A DNA stretch of 64,000 nucleotides, taken from positions 1-64,000 of the forward strand of contig CAVQVR010000019.1 of NCBI GenBank assembly GCA_963717195.1, given 5' to 3'. How positions within the stretch are numbered: position 1 is the stretch's first letter; every line of letters begins with the position of its first letter. The position numbers and the translations under genes were made by a program. This DNA is from JACDAE01 sp963717195 (lineage in GTDB: Bacteria > Chloroflexota > Ktedonobacteria > Ktedonobacterales > Ktedonobacteraceae). The notes below the pieces were generated by a model. The model worked only from the letters and a program-made list of their open reading frames with translations. It did not search any database and was not told where the DNA came from. Positions 27,177 to 38,316 of the stretch are shown here, piece by piece.

Positions 27177-27875
27177 ATGCAAGAGAAAGCCGCCGTCGTA
27201 ATCGTTGCCGCTGGCGCCAGCAGACGTATGCAAGGCAGAGACAAACTCTGGCTACCACTCGCCGGACGAATTACGCTCGCTCACACCATTGATGTCTTCC
27301 AACGCTCACCTGTCATAGACACCATCATCCTCGTCATAAGTGCCGAACGGCTCGATGACGCAAGGATACTGTGTAAACATGAAGACTGGTCTAAAATCTC
27401 TGCAATTGCAGCAGGCGGCACACGACGGCAAAATTCTGTACGCATCGGACTTGCTATGTTAACACAGAAAAATTCCGCCTGCCGCTGGGTTATGATTCAT
27501 GATGGTGCCCGCCCCTTTATCACAGAAGAGTTGCTAGAAACGGGACTACAAGCGGTACAAGAACACCAGGCTGTTGTCGCGGCTGTTCCTGTCAAAGATA
27601 CGATCAAGCAGGTTCAAAACGGACACATCTACGCCACACTGGATCGCGCTCAGTTATGGATGGTACAGACGCCCCAGATCTTCTCATTTCCCCTGATTCT
27701 GCAGGCCCATGCCAGTCCTCTTGCGCAAGAAGATGTCACCGACGACGCAACCTTACTCGAACGCATGGGACATCACGTGGCGGTCTTTCCAGGCTCCTAT
27801 ACCAATATCAAGATCACAACCCAGGAAGACCTGCTCTTCGCGGAAGCATTACTACAAGGATATAGAGAAAGATGA
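27177..27875 (+). CDS. ispD: 2-C-methyl-D-erythritol 4-phosphate cytidylyltransferase
   Basis: 232 residues. It joins CTP and methylerythritol phosphate in the third step of the MEP isoprenoid pathway. The nucleotide-binding loop AAGASRRMQGRDK is at about residues 11-23; VMIHDGARPF, AAVPVKDTIK and TPQIFSF follow in the normal order. AGGGA precedes the ATG. Its stop overlaps the ispF start by ATGA, indicating translational coupling. Confidence 0.96.
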   Translation: MQEKAAVVIVAAGASRRMQGRDKLWLPLAGRITLAHTIDVFQRSPVIDTIILVISAERLDDARILCKHEDWSKISAIAAGGTRRQNSVRIGLAMLTQKNSACRWVMIHDGARPFITEELLETGLQAVQEHQAVVAAVPVKDTIKQVQNGHIYATLDRAQLWMVQTPQIFSFPLILQAHASPLAQEDVTDDATLLERMGHHVAVFPGSYTNIKITTQEDLLFAEALLQGYRER

Positions 27876-28348
27876 CAACACGCGTTGGCTCCGGTTACGA
27901 TGTTCACGCCTTCACTCAGGGCCGTTCCCTGATTCTGGGCGGCATCACGATCCCCTTCGACTATGGCCTCGCCGGACATTCAGATGCCGACACCGTTATT
28001 CACGCGGTAGTTGACGCCCTGCTTGGTGCAGCTGCGCTCGGCGATATCGGTAGCCACTTTCCCTCAAACGATCCACGCTGGAAAGATCAACCCAGTGCCG
28101 TCTTCCTCGCCTACACCATCAACTTGCTCCGTCAACACAATTGGACTATAGGAAATATTGATACAACCATTGTGGCCGAACGTCCGAAACTCAGCCCCTA
28201 TATACAGGCTATGCGTGACCATGTCGCTCAGCATCTGCAACTGGATAGAGAGCAAGTCAGTATAAAAGCAACGACTACGGATGGGTTAGGCTTCGCAGGA
28301 AGACGCGAGGGGATCGCCTGCTATGCAGTTGCTCTTATTGAACGTTGA
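27872..28348 (+). CDS. ispF: 2-C-methyl-D-erythritol 2,4-cyclodiphosphate synthase
   Basis: 158 residues, the normal length. It cyclises the product of IspE (gene at 45016 in this window). Metal ligands are in GYDVHAF (Asp and His) and GHSDADTVIHAV; GDIGSHFP and IKATTTDGLGFAGR are also conserved. It starts four bases inside the end of ispD. Confidence 0.97.
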   Translation: MTTRVGSGYDVHAFTQGRSLILGGITIPFDYGLAGHSDADTVIHAVVDALLGAAALGDIGSHFPSNDPRWKDQPSAVFLAYTINLLRQHNWTIGNIDTTIVAERPKLSPYIQAMRDHVAQHLQLDREQVSIKATTTDGLGFAGRREGIACYAVALIER

Positions 28349-28366
28349 TCTGCTCCCCATGCCTGA

Positions 28367-28504
28367 AAGGGCAAGAGATTGCCATCATCCAAACATGGCT
28401 CGGTGCTACAGCAGCAACTCGCCGTCCTGGAGCCACCCTCCCAGACCGCCTGCAAACGCTGCGACATCCGCTCGCTCTGCCGCCGGGAACGCATTATCGG
28501 CTAG
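28367..28504 (+). pseudogene. Remnant of a PD-(D/E)XK nuclease Fe-S C-terminus
   Basis: After a TGA at 28364, this frame runs 45 codons to TAG 28502-28504 with no start codon. Its end, CKRCDIRSLCRRERIIG, has the C-x2-C-x5-C spacing of the iron-sulfur clamp that closes AddB, RecB-like and Cas4 nucleases. Nothing upstream in ispF is related, so it is probably a stranded fragment. Homology rests on a short motif only. Confidence 0.35.
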
Positions 28505-28513
28505 CCAGACCTG

Positions 28514-30742
<2,229 letters not shown>

Positions 30743-30841
30743 GGATACTCCCTCTCATATCGCCAGCAACATGCCAGCCAGATCGGCCATTCTCGTACTA
30801 ACAGCTTACCAATTGTTGTTCTTTTTGTCCAGAAACCCAGG

Positions 30842-30890
30842 AGGAGTCACAGGGCTTTCCAATTCTAGAATTGGAAAGCCAGGAGTCACA
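30842..30890. repeat. 28-bp perfect palindrome between 10-bp direct repeats
   Basis: Bases 30853-30880 read identically on both strands, centred on TCTAGA. AGGAGTCACA flanks it on both sides (30842-30851 and 30881-30890), as if a small element had inserted and duplicated its target. It lies in the 538-bp gap between the UvrA-like gene and the NTF2-like gene. Confidence 0.8.
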
Positions 30891-30946
30891 CCATAGGCGC
30901 AGCTGCGGTGTGATACTGACGGTAAAAATCTCTCCGGTGGAACCCC

Positions 30947-31037
30947 CTCCGGTATACTTCTCTCACCGACAGTTTTTGAAGCACTACCCTGATTAGGCGG
31001 TTAGTTAAAAAGTGTCAGGGAGAGAACTCCGGTATAC
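30947..31037. mobile_element. MITE-like 67-bp element with 11-bp target duplication
   Basis: Terminal inverted repeats begin TCTCTCACCGACAGTTTTT at 30959 and end as its imperfect complement at 31025 (17 of 22 positions match). The element lies between identical CTCCGGTATAC copies at 30947-30957 and 31027-31037, one base from each end. A similar terminal sequence occurs alone at 61811-61833 (20 of 23 matches). Too short to encode anything; a transposase elsewhere would have to move it. The rest of the gap up to 31280 shows no gene. Confidence 0.55.
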
Positions 31038-31280
31038 CCCTCTCCAGAGTAATTCGTCCGGTGGGGATTAAAATCGGTAAAGATCACATAACGCTCACCC
31101 AATGGTACTAATGCTTGTGCGTACGCTGTCACGAAAAGCACGTCAGATGCGATGTTTATGGTAGGGAACCTTCTGTGACTTTTGAAGATACCTTGAACGA
31201 TGTTGGTTCTAATGGAATGGAGAAAACAATGCATCAGCTTCCAGGAATAAAGACATGTTGCCTGACAATGTCTAGAAGTG

Positions 31281-31736
31281 CTACGGCTTGAGATCAAGCG
31301 ACGCTTTGCCGCTCTCCCCGTCGAAAGGCACCGAGCTATGCTCATGCGTGACCATCCACTTGCCGTCAACCTTGCGGTAGCAAACGGTCGCACGCCACCA
31401 CATCTCAAGTTTCTTGCCATCTGCCCTCATTGCGCTGACGTGGTTGAGGCTGTGGCTGAAGGCCACGTCAGCGCCCGTAGTGATGTTCAGATCGCGAAGC
31501 TCGTAGCCGATTGGACCCTGGAACGAAGAGAACCACTCCTCCGTGCGTTTTCTAGACGCATCTGATCCGATATATTGCAGTGAGTTTACAACATCGAACG
31601 ACAGGATATCCGGCGCGATGTTGGACATAGCCATGTTGACGTCTTTGCTACGGACTGCCTTGACCCGAGCATCGATCAGCCCACGGATCTGGGCTTCATC
31701 AATCGCTTTGCTATTTTCTGACATCATCTCCGACAT
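31281..31736 (-). CDS. SnoaL/NTF2-like protein
   Basis: 151 residues from the ATG at 31736 behind AAAGGAG. An alpha-plus-beta cone-fold pattern: IRGLIDARVKAVRSKDVNMA at the N-terminus, then alternating strands (ELRDLNITTGADVAFSHSL, KLEMWWRATVCYRKVDGKW, VTHEHSSVPF). Proteins of this superfamily are isomerases, hydrolases or binding proteins with very diverse substrates, so none is proposed. The pterin dehydratase gene lies 70 bases upstream on the same strand, suggesting one transcript. Confidence 0.8.
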   Translation of the reverse strand: MSEMMSENSKAIDEAQIRGLIDARVKAVRSKDVNMAMSNIAPDILSFDVVNSLQYIGSDASRKRTEEWFSSFQGPIGYELRDLNITTGADVAFSHSLNHVSAMRADGKKLEMWWRATVCYRKVDGKWMVTHEHSSVPFDGESGKASLDLKP

Positions 31737-31806
31737 AGTAGACGCTCCTTTTGTGTTATACGTCAGGGTTTTTTGGGGATCTCGGGAATCCTGGATCACA
31801 CACAAG

Positions 31807-32157
31807 CTACTTCTCAAACTGAGCATATATCTCATCAGTTTTCGCAGCCATAATAAAATCGTTGCGATGCAAACCATCAACACTGTGCGTCCACCATGCA
31901 ATGCCAACACGACCCCACTCGGTCAGCAGCGCAGGATGGTGGCCTTCTTGCTCGGCAATTGCCCCCACTTTGTTCGTAAAGTCCAACGCAGTGACGAAAT
32001 CCTTGAATTGAAAGACGCGCTCCAGACGCCTGATGCCATCACGCTCAATAATGACCCAATCAGGAACCTGGGGCCGAAATTCTTTCAATTCCTCGTCGGT
32101 CACCTGAGGTGAACCGGGCCCGCACGCTTCACATGTCTGTTGTTTTAATTCTGCCAT
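31807..32157 (-). CDS. phhB: Pterin-4a-carbinolamine dehydratase
   Basis: 116 residues. It dehydrates 4a-hydroxytetrahydropterin, regenerating the cofactor of aromatic amino acid hydroxylases. The motif EQEGHHPALLTEWGRVGIAW, then WTHSVDGLHRNDF, contains the paired active-site histidines and the later His/Asp of the family. A Cys-containing N-terminal extension (CEACGPGSP) is slightly unusual. GAAGGAGAAG precedes the ATG. No aromatic hydroxylase gene is seen in the window, so the role may be in another pterin process such as molybdopterin or folate chemistry (inference). Confidence 0.92.
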   Translation of the reverse strand: MAELKQQTCEACGPGSPQVTDEELKEFRPQVPDWVIIERDGIRRLERVFQFKDFVTALDFTNKVGAIAEQEGHHPALLTEWGRVGIAWWTHSVDGLHRNDFIMAAKTDEIYAQFEK

Positions 32158-32512
32158 TATCTTCTCCTTCTTACATATTTGTTTGGAATATGTTTTTTGT
32201 GCCTCAAGACACTAACACGCTTGAACAGTTCTTCCTGTAAAGTCAGTTCTTCCTTCCATATTTTCCTATATCCCCATATAATGCCCTGTTGGGATGTTTG
32301 TTGAAAACATAGCACAATCTTGAGCTGAAGGCAAAGTATTTGAGGAAAAATCGAGGGATATCCATCTTGAGATACAACCAGGATCTCCGAGAAAATCGCT
32401 CATTGGTCACCTGCGTGTTGGGTAGATGAGTAAATACTCTCACCTTGTCATCTCTCTTTCAGTGCATATGGCCTATCGGTGCGTCAGTTTTACGCTGATA
32501 GGGCAACAGTTC
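32158..32512. other. Gap between two minus-strand genes
   Basis: 355 AT-rich bases that must hold the promoter of the pterin dehydratase gene. Two copies of GGAAGAACTG (minus strand, near 32230-32255) lie upstream of that gene. No gene, strong terminator or known RNA is visible. Confidence 0.4.
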
Positions 32513-33694
32513 TTACGTCTGCTGATACACTGTTGTTGTTTTCCTGCATATGGTACAGACAAATGCATACACAATTCCTTCGATAGATGCAGGAGCACTG
32601 ACATCAGCTGCTGGCTCAAGTTGTCCCACAAAATGCATGGTCTGCTGACAAATGGGACAGCGAGGATATTGAGGATCCTGAACCCATGCTGGATATCCAC
32701 CGAGGTGTGAACCTTCGTTCACATATGGTGTTTTACGTATCTTCCCAAGAACAAGCTGTTGTTGTGGCCAAGGGGGCATTACATCATCCTCATATAGTGT
32801 GAGTAAACGAGGAAGCTTTCCATTGCTCTCACTCCAATGTGACGCTCCATCTTCATCCACATCAAAAAACACCCTCTCCTGAAGAGAGCAGTTGATACAG
32901 ATAGGAATATGCAACCTTTTCCCTTGAAGAGGGAGAAAGCTCAGGCGACGATCATGGAGATGCAGGTCAAAAAGGGTGACGAGGGGTCGACCACACCAGG
33001 GACAGTGATCTTCGCGTGGTGCAATAACGGCGATTGGATGTTGGATGCTGGATGTTAGAGGAGCATCGACTGAAAGCAGGTCATAGCACACCTGAGAGCA
33101 CAGATTGTGCCGCTTCCCTTCTTCCGTCAGTTCCCACCCTGCATACCTGGCGTATTTCTGCATTGAGTCGTTACCAGTAGTATGCCATACTGGAGGTGAA
33201 TGACGCCAGGTATCGAACTGCTCACGGACCTTCTCATCTCCGATCCAGGCCAAGGCACAAAGCAGGTCATGGCGTTTCAGAATATCTTGGAGGTCTGTTT
33301 CGAGGAATGTCAGCAGCAGATCACGTGCCCCCGAATTTGCTTCCCAATAGAGCACTCCATCCCCCCAGAACAAGTTCCGGGCGATCAAATGAGTGTAGAG
33401 CCCTTGTAGCGCACCTGGCACTGTCCTGGCCAGGTTTTCAAGGATGATGTGAGGGAGGTATTGGAATCGACCCTCTACCCCCACATCAAAAAGCTCTACG
33501 GCGGCGAGCGCGATAGTACGTCCCTCTCCTCTAGTAAATTGCAGGTAGTTCGCATAGTTTTCACAGATCTTCTCGGCTTCTTGCAGTTGTTGCCGCTCTG
33601 CTTCATAGTGCTGTTTCTCCTGTTGGGATAGTAAGTGGCTCCGTGTCATCATATATGAAATATGGAAGACCCTAATTGCCTGAGGGATGTCCAT
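32513..33694 (-). CDS. Unknown zinc-ribbon protein with DUF1963-like C-terminus
   Basis: 393 residues from the ATG at 33694 behind AAGGAGA. The N-terminal half is helical. The second half has zinc-ribbon cysteine pairs (CPWCG near 231, CINC near 270, CPIC near 347, CTIC near 385) and the segment GSHLGGYPAWVQDPQYPRCP, which resembles the DUF1963/YwqG family (KLGG-x-P-x-W...CP-x-C). No enzymatic motif is visible. Function unknown; possibly protein-binding. Confidence 0.65.
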   Translation of the reverse strand: MDIPQAIRVFHISYMMTRSHLLSQQEKQHYEAERQQLQEAEKICENYANYLQFTRGEGRTIALAAVELFDVGVEGRFQYLPHIILENLARTVPGALQGLYTHLIARNLFWGDGVLYWEANSGARDLLLTFLETDLQDILKRHDLLCALAWIGDEKVREQFDTWRHSPPVWHTTGNDSMQKYARYAGWELTEEGKRHNLCSQVCYDLLSVDAPLTSSIQHPIAVIAPREDHCPWCGRPLVTLFDLHLHDRRLSFLPLQGKRLHIPICINCSLQERVFFDVDEDGASHWSESNGKLPRLLTLYEDDVMPPWPQQQLVLGKIRKTPYVNEGSHLGGYPAWVQDPQYPRCPICQQTMHFVGQLEPAADVSAPASIEGIVYAFVCTICRKTTTVYQQT

Positions 33695-33837
33695 ACACGC
33701 GTCTCCTTAATTTTAATATTTACAGCTAAACAGATACAATGAAATGGAGCATAAATTCATGGTGAGCGTATGGGCTGTTATAATCACATACGCTCACTAC
33801 CTGTAATGTCATGGATCAAATGAACCATGACTAAGTA

Positions 33838-36800
33838 CTACGGAATAACCACATCCTGTAGTACTACAGGATTATGTTTCGTATAATCCAGCTCATCAGC
33901 CTGACTAACCCCCGGAGGAGTCAACACATCCATAGCTTTAGGAACGGTTGCTGGATCTACAGTACAGTGAGGATCGCTACTCACAGTTGCACACACTCCG
34001 AACGTGTAGCTTCCAGGAGTCGTAGTAAAGGCACGTGCGTTATCTGGACTGAAGCCATCCTGGCCCATCAGCACGACAGTGAAGCCCCAGCCAGATTGCG
34101 GCGTACCACCCAGACTGGCCGTCGGCACACTGAAGGTGATATAGCGCGAGATCGCGTTCGCACTGATCGCAATTGTACCAACCGAATTGCCGGAAGCATT
34201 TGTGTACTTCTGCCCAAAGCCCTGTACCTCAAGCAAACGACTCCAGGCCGCACTCTGCGCAATGGTATAGTTGCGCGATGTATATACCGCCGTCGTCGCT
34301 GTATTGCCTGCCGCCGCTACTGGATTATGAACATAAACATCAACCAGTTGCGCTCCAAGTGGACTACCAAACGTTGGAGTCAGGTCACGCGTCTGGAGCT
34401 TGAAGGTCGTGGTTGCTCCATCAGGACTGATAATGACGCGGAAATCCTGAATATCATAGGCACCGGCATGGAAATCAGCCGCCGTTGGATATACATAGTT
34501 TCCAGGACCATTATCGTCATTTGAAGGATCTACGACATCAAGAACAGTGGTTCCAGATGTGTAGTCATAGACAATATGAAGTGTGACATGAGCGGTAGCG
34601 CCAGATGGGCTTACAGCAACAACATTTAACACCGTCGTTCCACCTTGTACAGGCAGCGCTACACTAAATGTACCATCGGACTTCACGTCTGTGCTAAGAG
34701 TTGTCGTCTGACTATTCTGATCCGTGTTCGTCGCGGAAACAACAACGGTATTGTGCGGCAATGATGTTCCCTTGACTGTCACCGAACCGGTACTTACCGG
34801 CGACGAGTCAGTTGGTGCCGTGACGGTAAGAGATGTCCACCCTTGATGATGGGCAACATAACGATTATAGGTATCGGCGGGCTGCTCCAGTTGCTTGTTC
34901 GCTGTGATATCGAGCAGGAGACGTGTGTAGGAAGCTGCCGACCAGGTTAATGGCGCTGCTGATCCAGCAGGCTGTCCATTCGCGAAACCAATCGAGGCAA
35001 CTGTAGGATCTGTACCGTAAGGTGATGGTGCAAGATCAGGCAGTTCCCAGTCCTGTTCGGGAATCAGGCCGACACCAGAGCCAAAACGCTGCATAGTAGC
35101 AAGCAAGTTTAAAGCCGTAGTAGTATCGCCCGCTGCCAGATCGTATTGACCACGCTCCTCGGTCAAAATCGGCCAGTCATGACCCGTGCCTTGATCGGTA
35201 GTAGGCCAGGGTTGGCCAGTCGTTGCATCATCACCATATCCATCGCCATTATAGCGATGCCAGCCTGGACCACTGGCCGTATCTGCCTCAATTGTTTGAT
35301 CAACAACAGGCAACGACTCTGTAATCGCTGGATCATTGTACGGCTTGATACCAAGGCGCACCAGTTCAAGGAAGCCCGCATCAATTACCTGCCGCTGATC
35401 CAGAGTAGGACCACCATTCCCAACATTATAGCTGATCGCAGCGTTGGGATCGCCAGTCTTCGAAAGACGAATATAGTAAGGATGGTTTGCCAGAGGCCCA
35501 TTCGTAGTCACATCCCATTTCTCAATGGAACGCTGCCAATCGTCCGCAACGCCAAGCCATACCTGCTCGCTCTTCTTGTCGTTATTGACGCGAGCGATAT
35601 CCGCAGCCGCAACGAGGCCAGCAATCTCAGCGGCAATCGTCGATGGTGAATAGCCCGTCTGCTCCTCCCAACGCTCAACACCGAAGGATGGACCATGACT
35701 GATCACAAAATTGGCTGCAGGTTTGATATGCTGCTCATAGAGATTAGAGTCAGTCATGTGCAATTGATAGGCCATAATAATGGGATAGCTGGCCTCATCA
35801 AGCTGAGTATTGAACGAGTCAGGCGCAATCTTCCCATTCAGCAGGCTATTACGCGGCATAGAACCGTCTGGCTGCTGCTGCTTCTCGAACAGGAAACGCG
35901 TCAGGTCACGCGCCGATTGCATGTCGCCATCAAGGTAGAAACCAGTCCAGGCTTCATAGAGATCACGTGCGAAGACTTCACGATAAGAACCAAAGTAGGT
36001 ATTGTTGGGGTCACCAGCTGAAACAGCCTGCCCCCATGGAGATGCCAGGCTGGCAACTTCAGCTCCCGCAAAGGTCTTATCCTCAGAAGCTCGGATGACA
36101 TTGGCGCTCAGGTAATATTCGTCAACAAGCGTCTGCCACTGTTTCTCGGCTACCCCTTTAAAATGAGATGGTGGCGCGACCAGACCTCTATCATAATCTT
36201 GCCACTGCTCCTCATAACGCCGTTGCATAGCACGGAATGATGTCATAGCGCTCCCTCGCGCGGTTGCAACTGCCGCGTTCTGCTTTGTAGCAAAACCAAG
36301 GGCCAGCGTGAAATCGTCGCTACGAGCAAGATCTACCTGGGCCGTCTGCACAACATTGCCATTGTTCGCCTTGTCATAGATATTCGTCAATGAATGTGCG
36401 TTGTCGAGCTGAACCTGGCCATCGCTGGGCTCTCCTACAAAGCCACTGCTGACCTGTAAGAAAGGAGTAGAGGCTGCAAGTGCGCTATAGACAGGAACCG
36501 CATACGTACGATTGACCGCGTTCGTCTTCGTATTGGTATCATAGGCAACCGGAAGCGGATGGCCAGTAGAGGTATCGGTAAGCGCCGTATCCGCTCCACC
36601 ATTGCCGCTACCACCACCACCATTACCATTGATTGTGGGATCGTAACGAACATAGAGTTTGTAATCAGATACCTTGCCCACAAGTGGCTCGAAGCTGACA
36701 TGCATAGCGACCGAGTTACGGCCAGGGTCGGTGAGATAGTCGGTCACGATACGGTACTTGCCATTCTTTGCCGTCGTTGTCACACGGCAATCCAAAGCAT

Positions 36801-37182
36801 GCGTATCGAGCAACTGAACTGTGTAAGTAGTATCGCGGGTCTGTAGATCAGTAAATGTGCGACCATCAGTCACAATATACTGAAGCGTTTTGACGTTCGT
36901 ATTGTCGATGGTGGGGTAATAGACATCGCTCAATACGCCATCAGCGAGCGTAAACCAGACCTTTGAGGTTGTATTACGCGCCGTACCAAGACAATCCTTG
37001 CGTGCCAGATCAAAATAAGAGAGTGCACCTGGCCCATCAGGGGCCACCATCTGAGACGAAGCTGCGAAGGCGGCTGTATGAAAAGAAAGCGAAACGAGAA
37101 GGGAAAATAAGATTGCCAGGGGAATTACTCTTACGGTGATGGTCCTGCGCCAACGATGGCGCGAAGTTGTTGATATTGCCAT
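33838..37182 (-). CDS. Secreted GH15 glucoamylase/glucodextranase-like enzyme
   Basis: 1114 residues. A signal peptide ends near residue 40 (HTAAFA-ASSQ). A glucodextranase-type N-terminal beta domain precedes the GH15 (alpha/alpha)6 barrel, with YREVFARDLYEAW as substrate-site motif and two glutamate candidates for catalysis in LTEERGQYDL (about 675) and LIPEQDWELPD (about 712). A Gly/Asn-rich loop (GNGGGGSGNGG) interrupts the N-domain. After the barrel come an Ig-like glucodextranase B domain (SPVSTGSVTVKGTSLPHN) and a C domain (VYPTAADFHAGAYDIQDF). It releases glucose from starch-like or alpha-1,6-glucans outside the cell; linkage preference is not readable. AAAGGAGAAG precedes the ATG. 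Confidence 0.93.
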   Translation of the reverse strand: MAISTTSRHRWRRTITVRVIPLAILFSLLVSLSFHTAAFAASSQMVAPDGPGALSYFDLARKDCLGTARNTTSKVWFTLADGVLSDVYYPTIDNTNVKTLQYIVTDGRTFTDLQTRDTTYTVQLLDTHALDCRVTTTAKNGKYRIVTDYLTDPGRNSVAMHVSFEPLVGKVSDYKLYVRYDPTINGNGGGGSGNGGADTALTDTSTGHPLPVAYDTNTKTNAVNRTYAVPVYSALAASTPFLQVSSGFVGEPSDGQVQLDNAHSLTNIYDKANNGNVVQTAQVDLARSDDFTLALGFATKQNAAVATARGSAMTSFRAMQRRYEEQWQDYDRGLVAPPSHFKGVAEKQWQTLVDEYYLSANVIRASEDKTFAGAEVASLASPWGQAVSAGDPNNTYFGSYREVFARDLYEAWTGFYLDGDMQSARDLTRFLFEKQQQPDGSMPRNSLLNGKIAPDSFNTQLDEASYPIIMAYQLHMTDSNLYEQHIKPAANFVISHGPSFGVERWEEQTGYSPSTIAAEIAGLVAAADIARVNNDKKSEQVWLGVADDWQRSIEKWDVTTNGPLANHPYYIRLSKTGDPNAAISYNVGNGGPTLDQRQVIDAGFLELVRLGIKPYNDPAITESLPVVDQTIEADTASGPGWHRYNGDGYGDDATTGQPWPTTDQGTGHDWPILTEERGQYDLAAGDTTTALNLLATMQRFGSGVGLIPEQDWELPDLAPSPYGTDPTVASIGFANGQPAGSAAPLTWSAASYTRLLLDITANKQLEQPADTYNRYVAHHQGWTSLTVTAPTDSSPVSTGSVTVKGTSLPHNTVVVSATNTDQNSQTTTLSTDVKSDGTFSVALPVQGGTTVLNVVAVSPSGATAHVTLHIVYDYTSGTTVLDVVDPSNDDNGPGNYVYPTAADFHAGAYDIQDFRVIISPDGATTTFKLQTRDLTPTFGSPLGAQLVDVYVHNPVAAAGNTATTAVYTSRNYTIAQSAAWSRLLEVQGFGQKYTNASGNSVGTIAISANAISRYITFSVPTASLGGTPQSGWGFTVVLMGQDGFSPDNARAFTTTPGSYTFGVCATVSSDPHCTVDPATVPKAMDVLTPPGVSQADELDYTKHNPVVLQDVVIP

Positions 37183-37504
37183 AGAAGACTTCTCCTTTGA
37201 AAGACTCTACACACATAATAATTAATGCAGCATACTATAGCAATATGCCGCAAGAAGTATGCCAGAAAGTGTGCTAAGTGTGCTAAAAGTGAAGAGAGGT
37301 AGCCCCATCCTTCTACAGGAATTTGTGCTATGGCATAGCACGTATGTATGGCTATGAAGACGGCACAATTACTGTGCGCTCAGATCAAGGATCAGGAGAA
37401 ACGATGTTTACAGCAAACAAAGGCACGCGACCAGTTGCTCAAGGAGCTGTAGCATTGCGTATGTGGCATAGGTAAGCAACTGTATTGATAGCAAACCTCA
37501 GGAG
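37183..37504. other. Upstream region of the GH15 gene
   Basis: 322 bases containing the GH15 ribosome site at its left end and, probably, its promoter; no confident -35/-10 pair was found. An AGGAGAAACG motif near 37394 precedes a very short plus-strand frame that I do not regard as a gene. Confidence 0.35.
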
Positions 37505-37816
37505 TTATGCATCAACTTTTGTTTCAACGGGTTTTTCGGCAGTCATTGTTTCGCGCCCTTTTTTGACGGCCTCTTTCTGCTCGGGCGTCATGAGCATACG
37601 TACAGCCTGCTTAGGATTGAGGGGAACCTGGGGAATACTCTCGGTTACCTTCGAAATCTCTTCCATCGGTAGTTCAGCCATGAGCTTATCTTTAGCCCCT
37701 TTTACCTGAGAGACACCTTTTCCAGCGTCACGTGCCAGTGATTGCAGTGTTTTGGGACCAAACAGAGCCAGGACGATAGCGGCAAGCGCGATAAGTTCTG
37801 GTAAATGAAAACCCAT
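37505..37816 (-). CDS. tatA: TatA/B-like twin-arginine translocase subunit
   Basis: 103 residues. One N-terminal membrane helix (HLPELIALAAIVLALF), the hinge FGPKTL, then an amphipathic helix (LQSLARDAGKGVSQ) and a charged soluble tail. This is the TatA/TatB topology; TatA pores carry folded proteins across the membrane. It could equally be TatB by sequence. No tatC is adjacent. AAGGAG lies seven bases before the ATG. Confidence 0.85.
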   Translation of the reverse strand: MGFHLPELIALAAIVLALFGPKTLQSLARDAGKGVSQVKGAKDKLMAELPMEEISKVTESIPQVPLNPKQAVRMLMTPEQKEAVKKGRETMTAEKPVETKVDA

Positions 37817-38316
37817 AACAGGCTCCTTCCAGGAAAATTTGTATACTTCTTACTGTAGATTTGTACATATTTCTTCCATTGTACCATAGAAATTCGGTTG
37901 GGGCAAAAATTAGGCATAGTGGATGGGTCCTCATTAGTTTCAGGATAATACGAAAAATAGCAGAGGACCCGTTTATTGAGACTGAGAGCAATACAAGAAG
38001 CTGGCAAGTGGCAGGATGGCTCGATGGCGGCGGAGTATGTGTGGCATGGAGCGTACGCTGGTGCCATCGAGTCATCCTGGCTGCTTCAGCGAGAAGTATT
38101 CTGACCCAGGGCTTCCCCCATACCCCTTATCTGGGTTATGCCGGTCGTGTCTTCCCCAGGATGACGACCGGTCTCTTTTTCTCAGGCGAACAAAGCCACC
38201 CGGAGATACCCATTCTGGCTATTGCGCACCTATTCAGGCAGGAAGATAGCCAGAATGGTGATAAGATAAGAACAAGTGTTTCGTTTATAAATTCAAGATA
38301 GAGAGCGATAAGATAT
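37817..38316. other. 500-bp non-coding region with several hairpins
   Basis: A 16-bp inverted repeat (15 matches) pairs 38013-38028 with 38063-38078; a CCGGTCGT/ACGACCGG hairpin lies near 38143-38172; a perfect 12-bp one pairs 38211-38222 with 38246-38257. The short open frames across it read as repeat translation rather than protein. It resembles accumulated repeat remnants, adjacent to a decayed gene. Confidence 0.55.

Noticed and set aside
33874..34524. 216-codon plus-strand frame opposite the GH15 gene
   Set aside because: Antisense shadow; Arg/Ile/Thr-rich composition with no domain.
37861..38301. 146-codon plus-strand frame
   Set aside because: Covers three inverted repeats and has no ribosome site or protein-like pattern.
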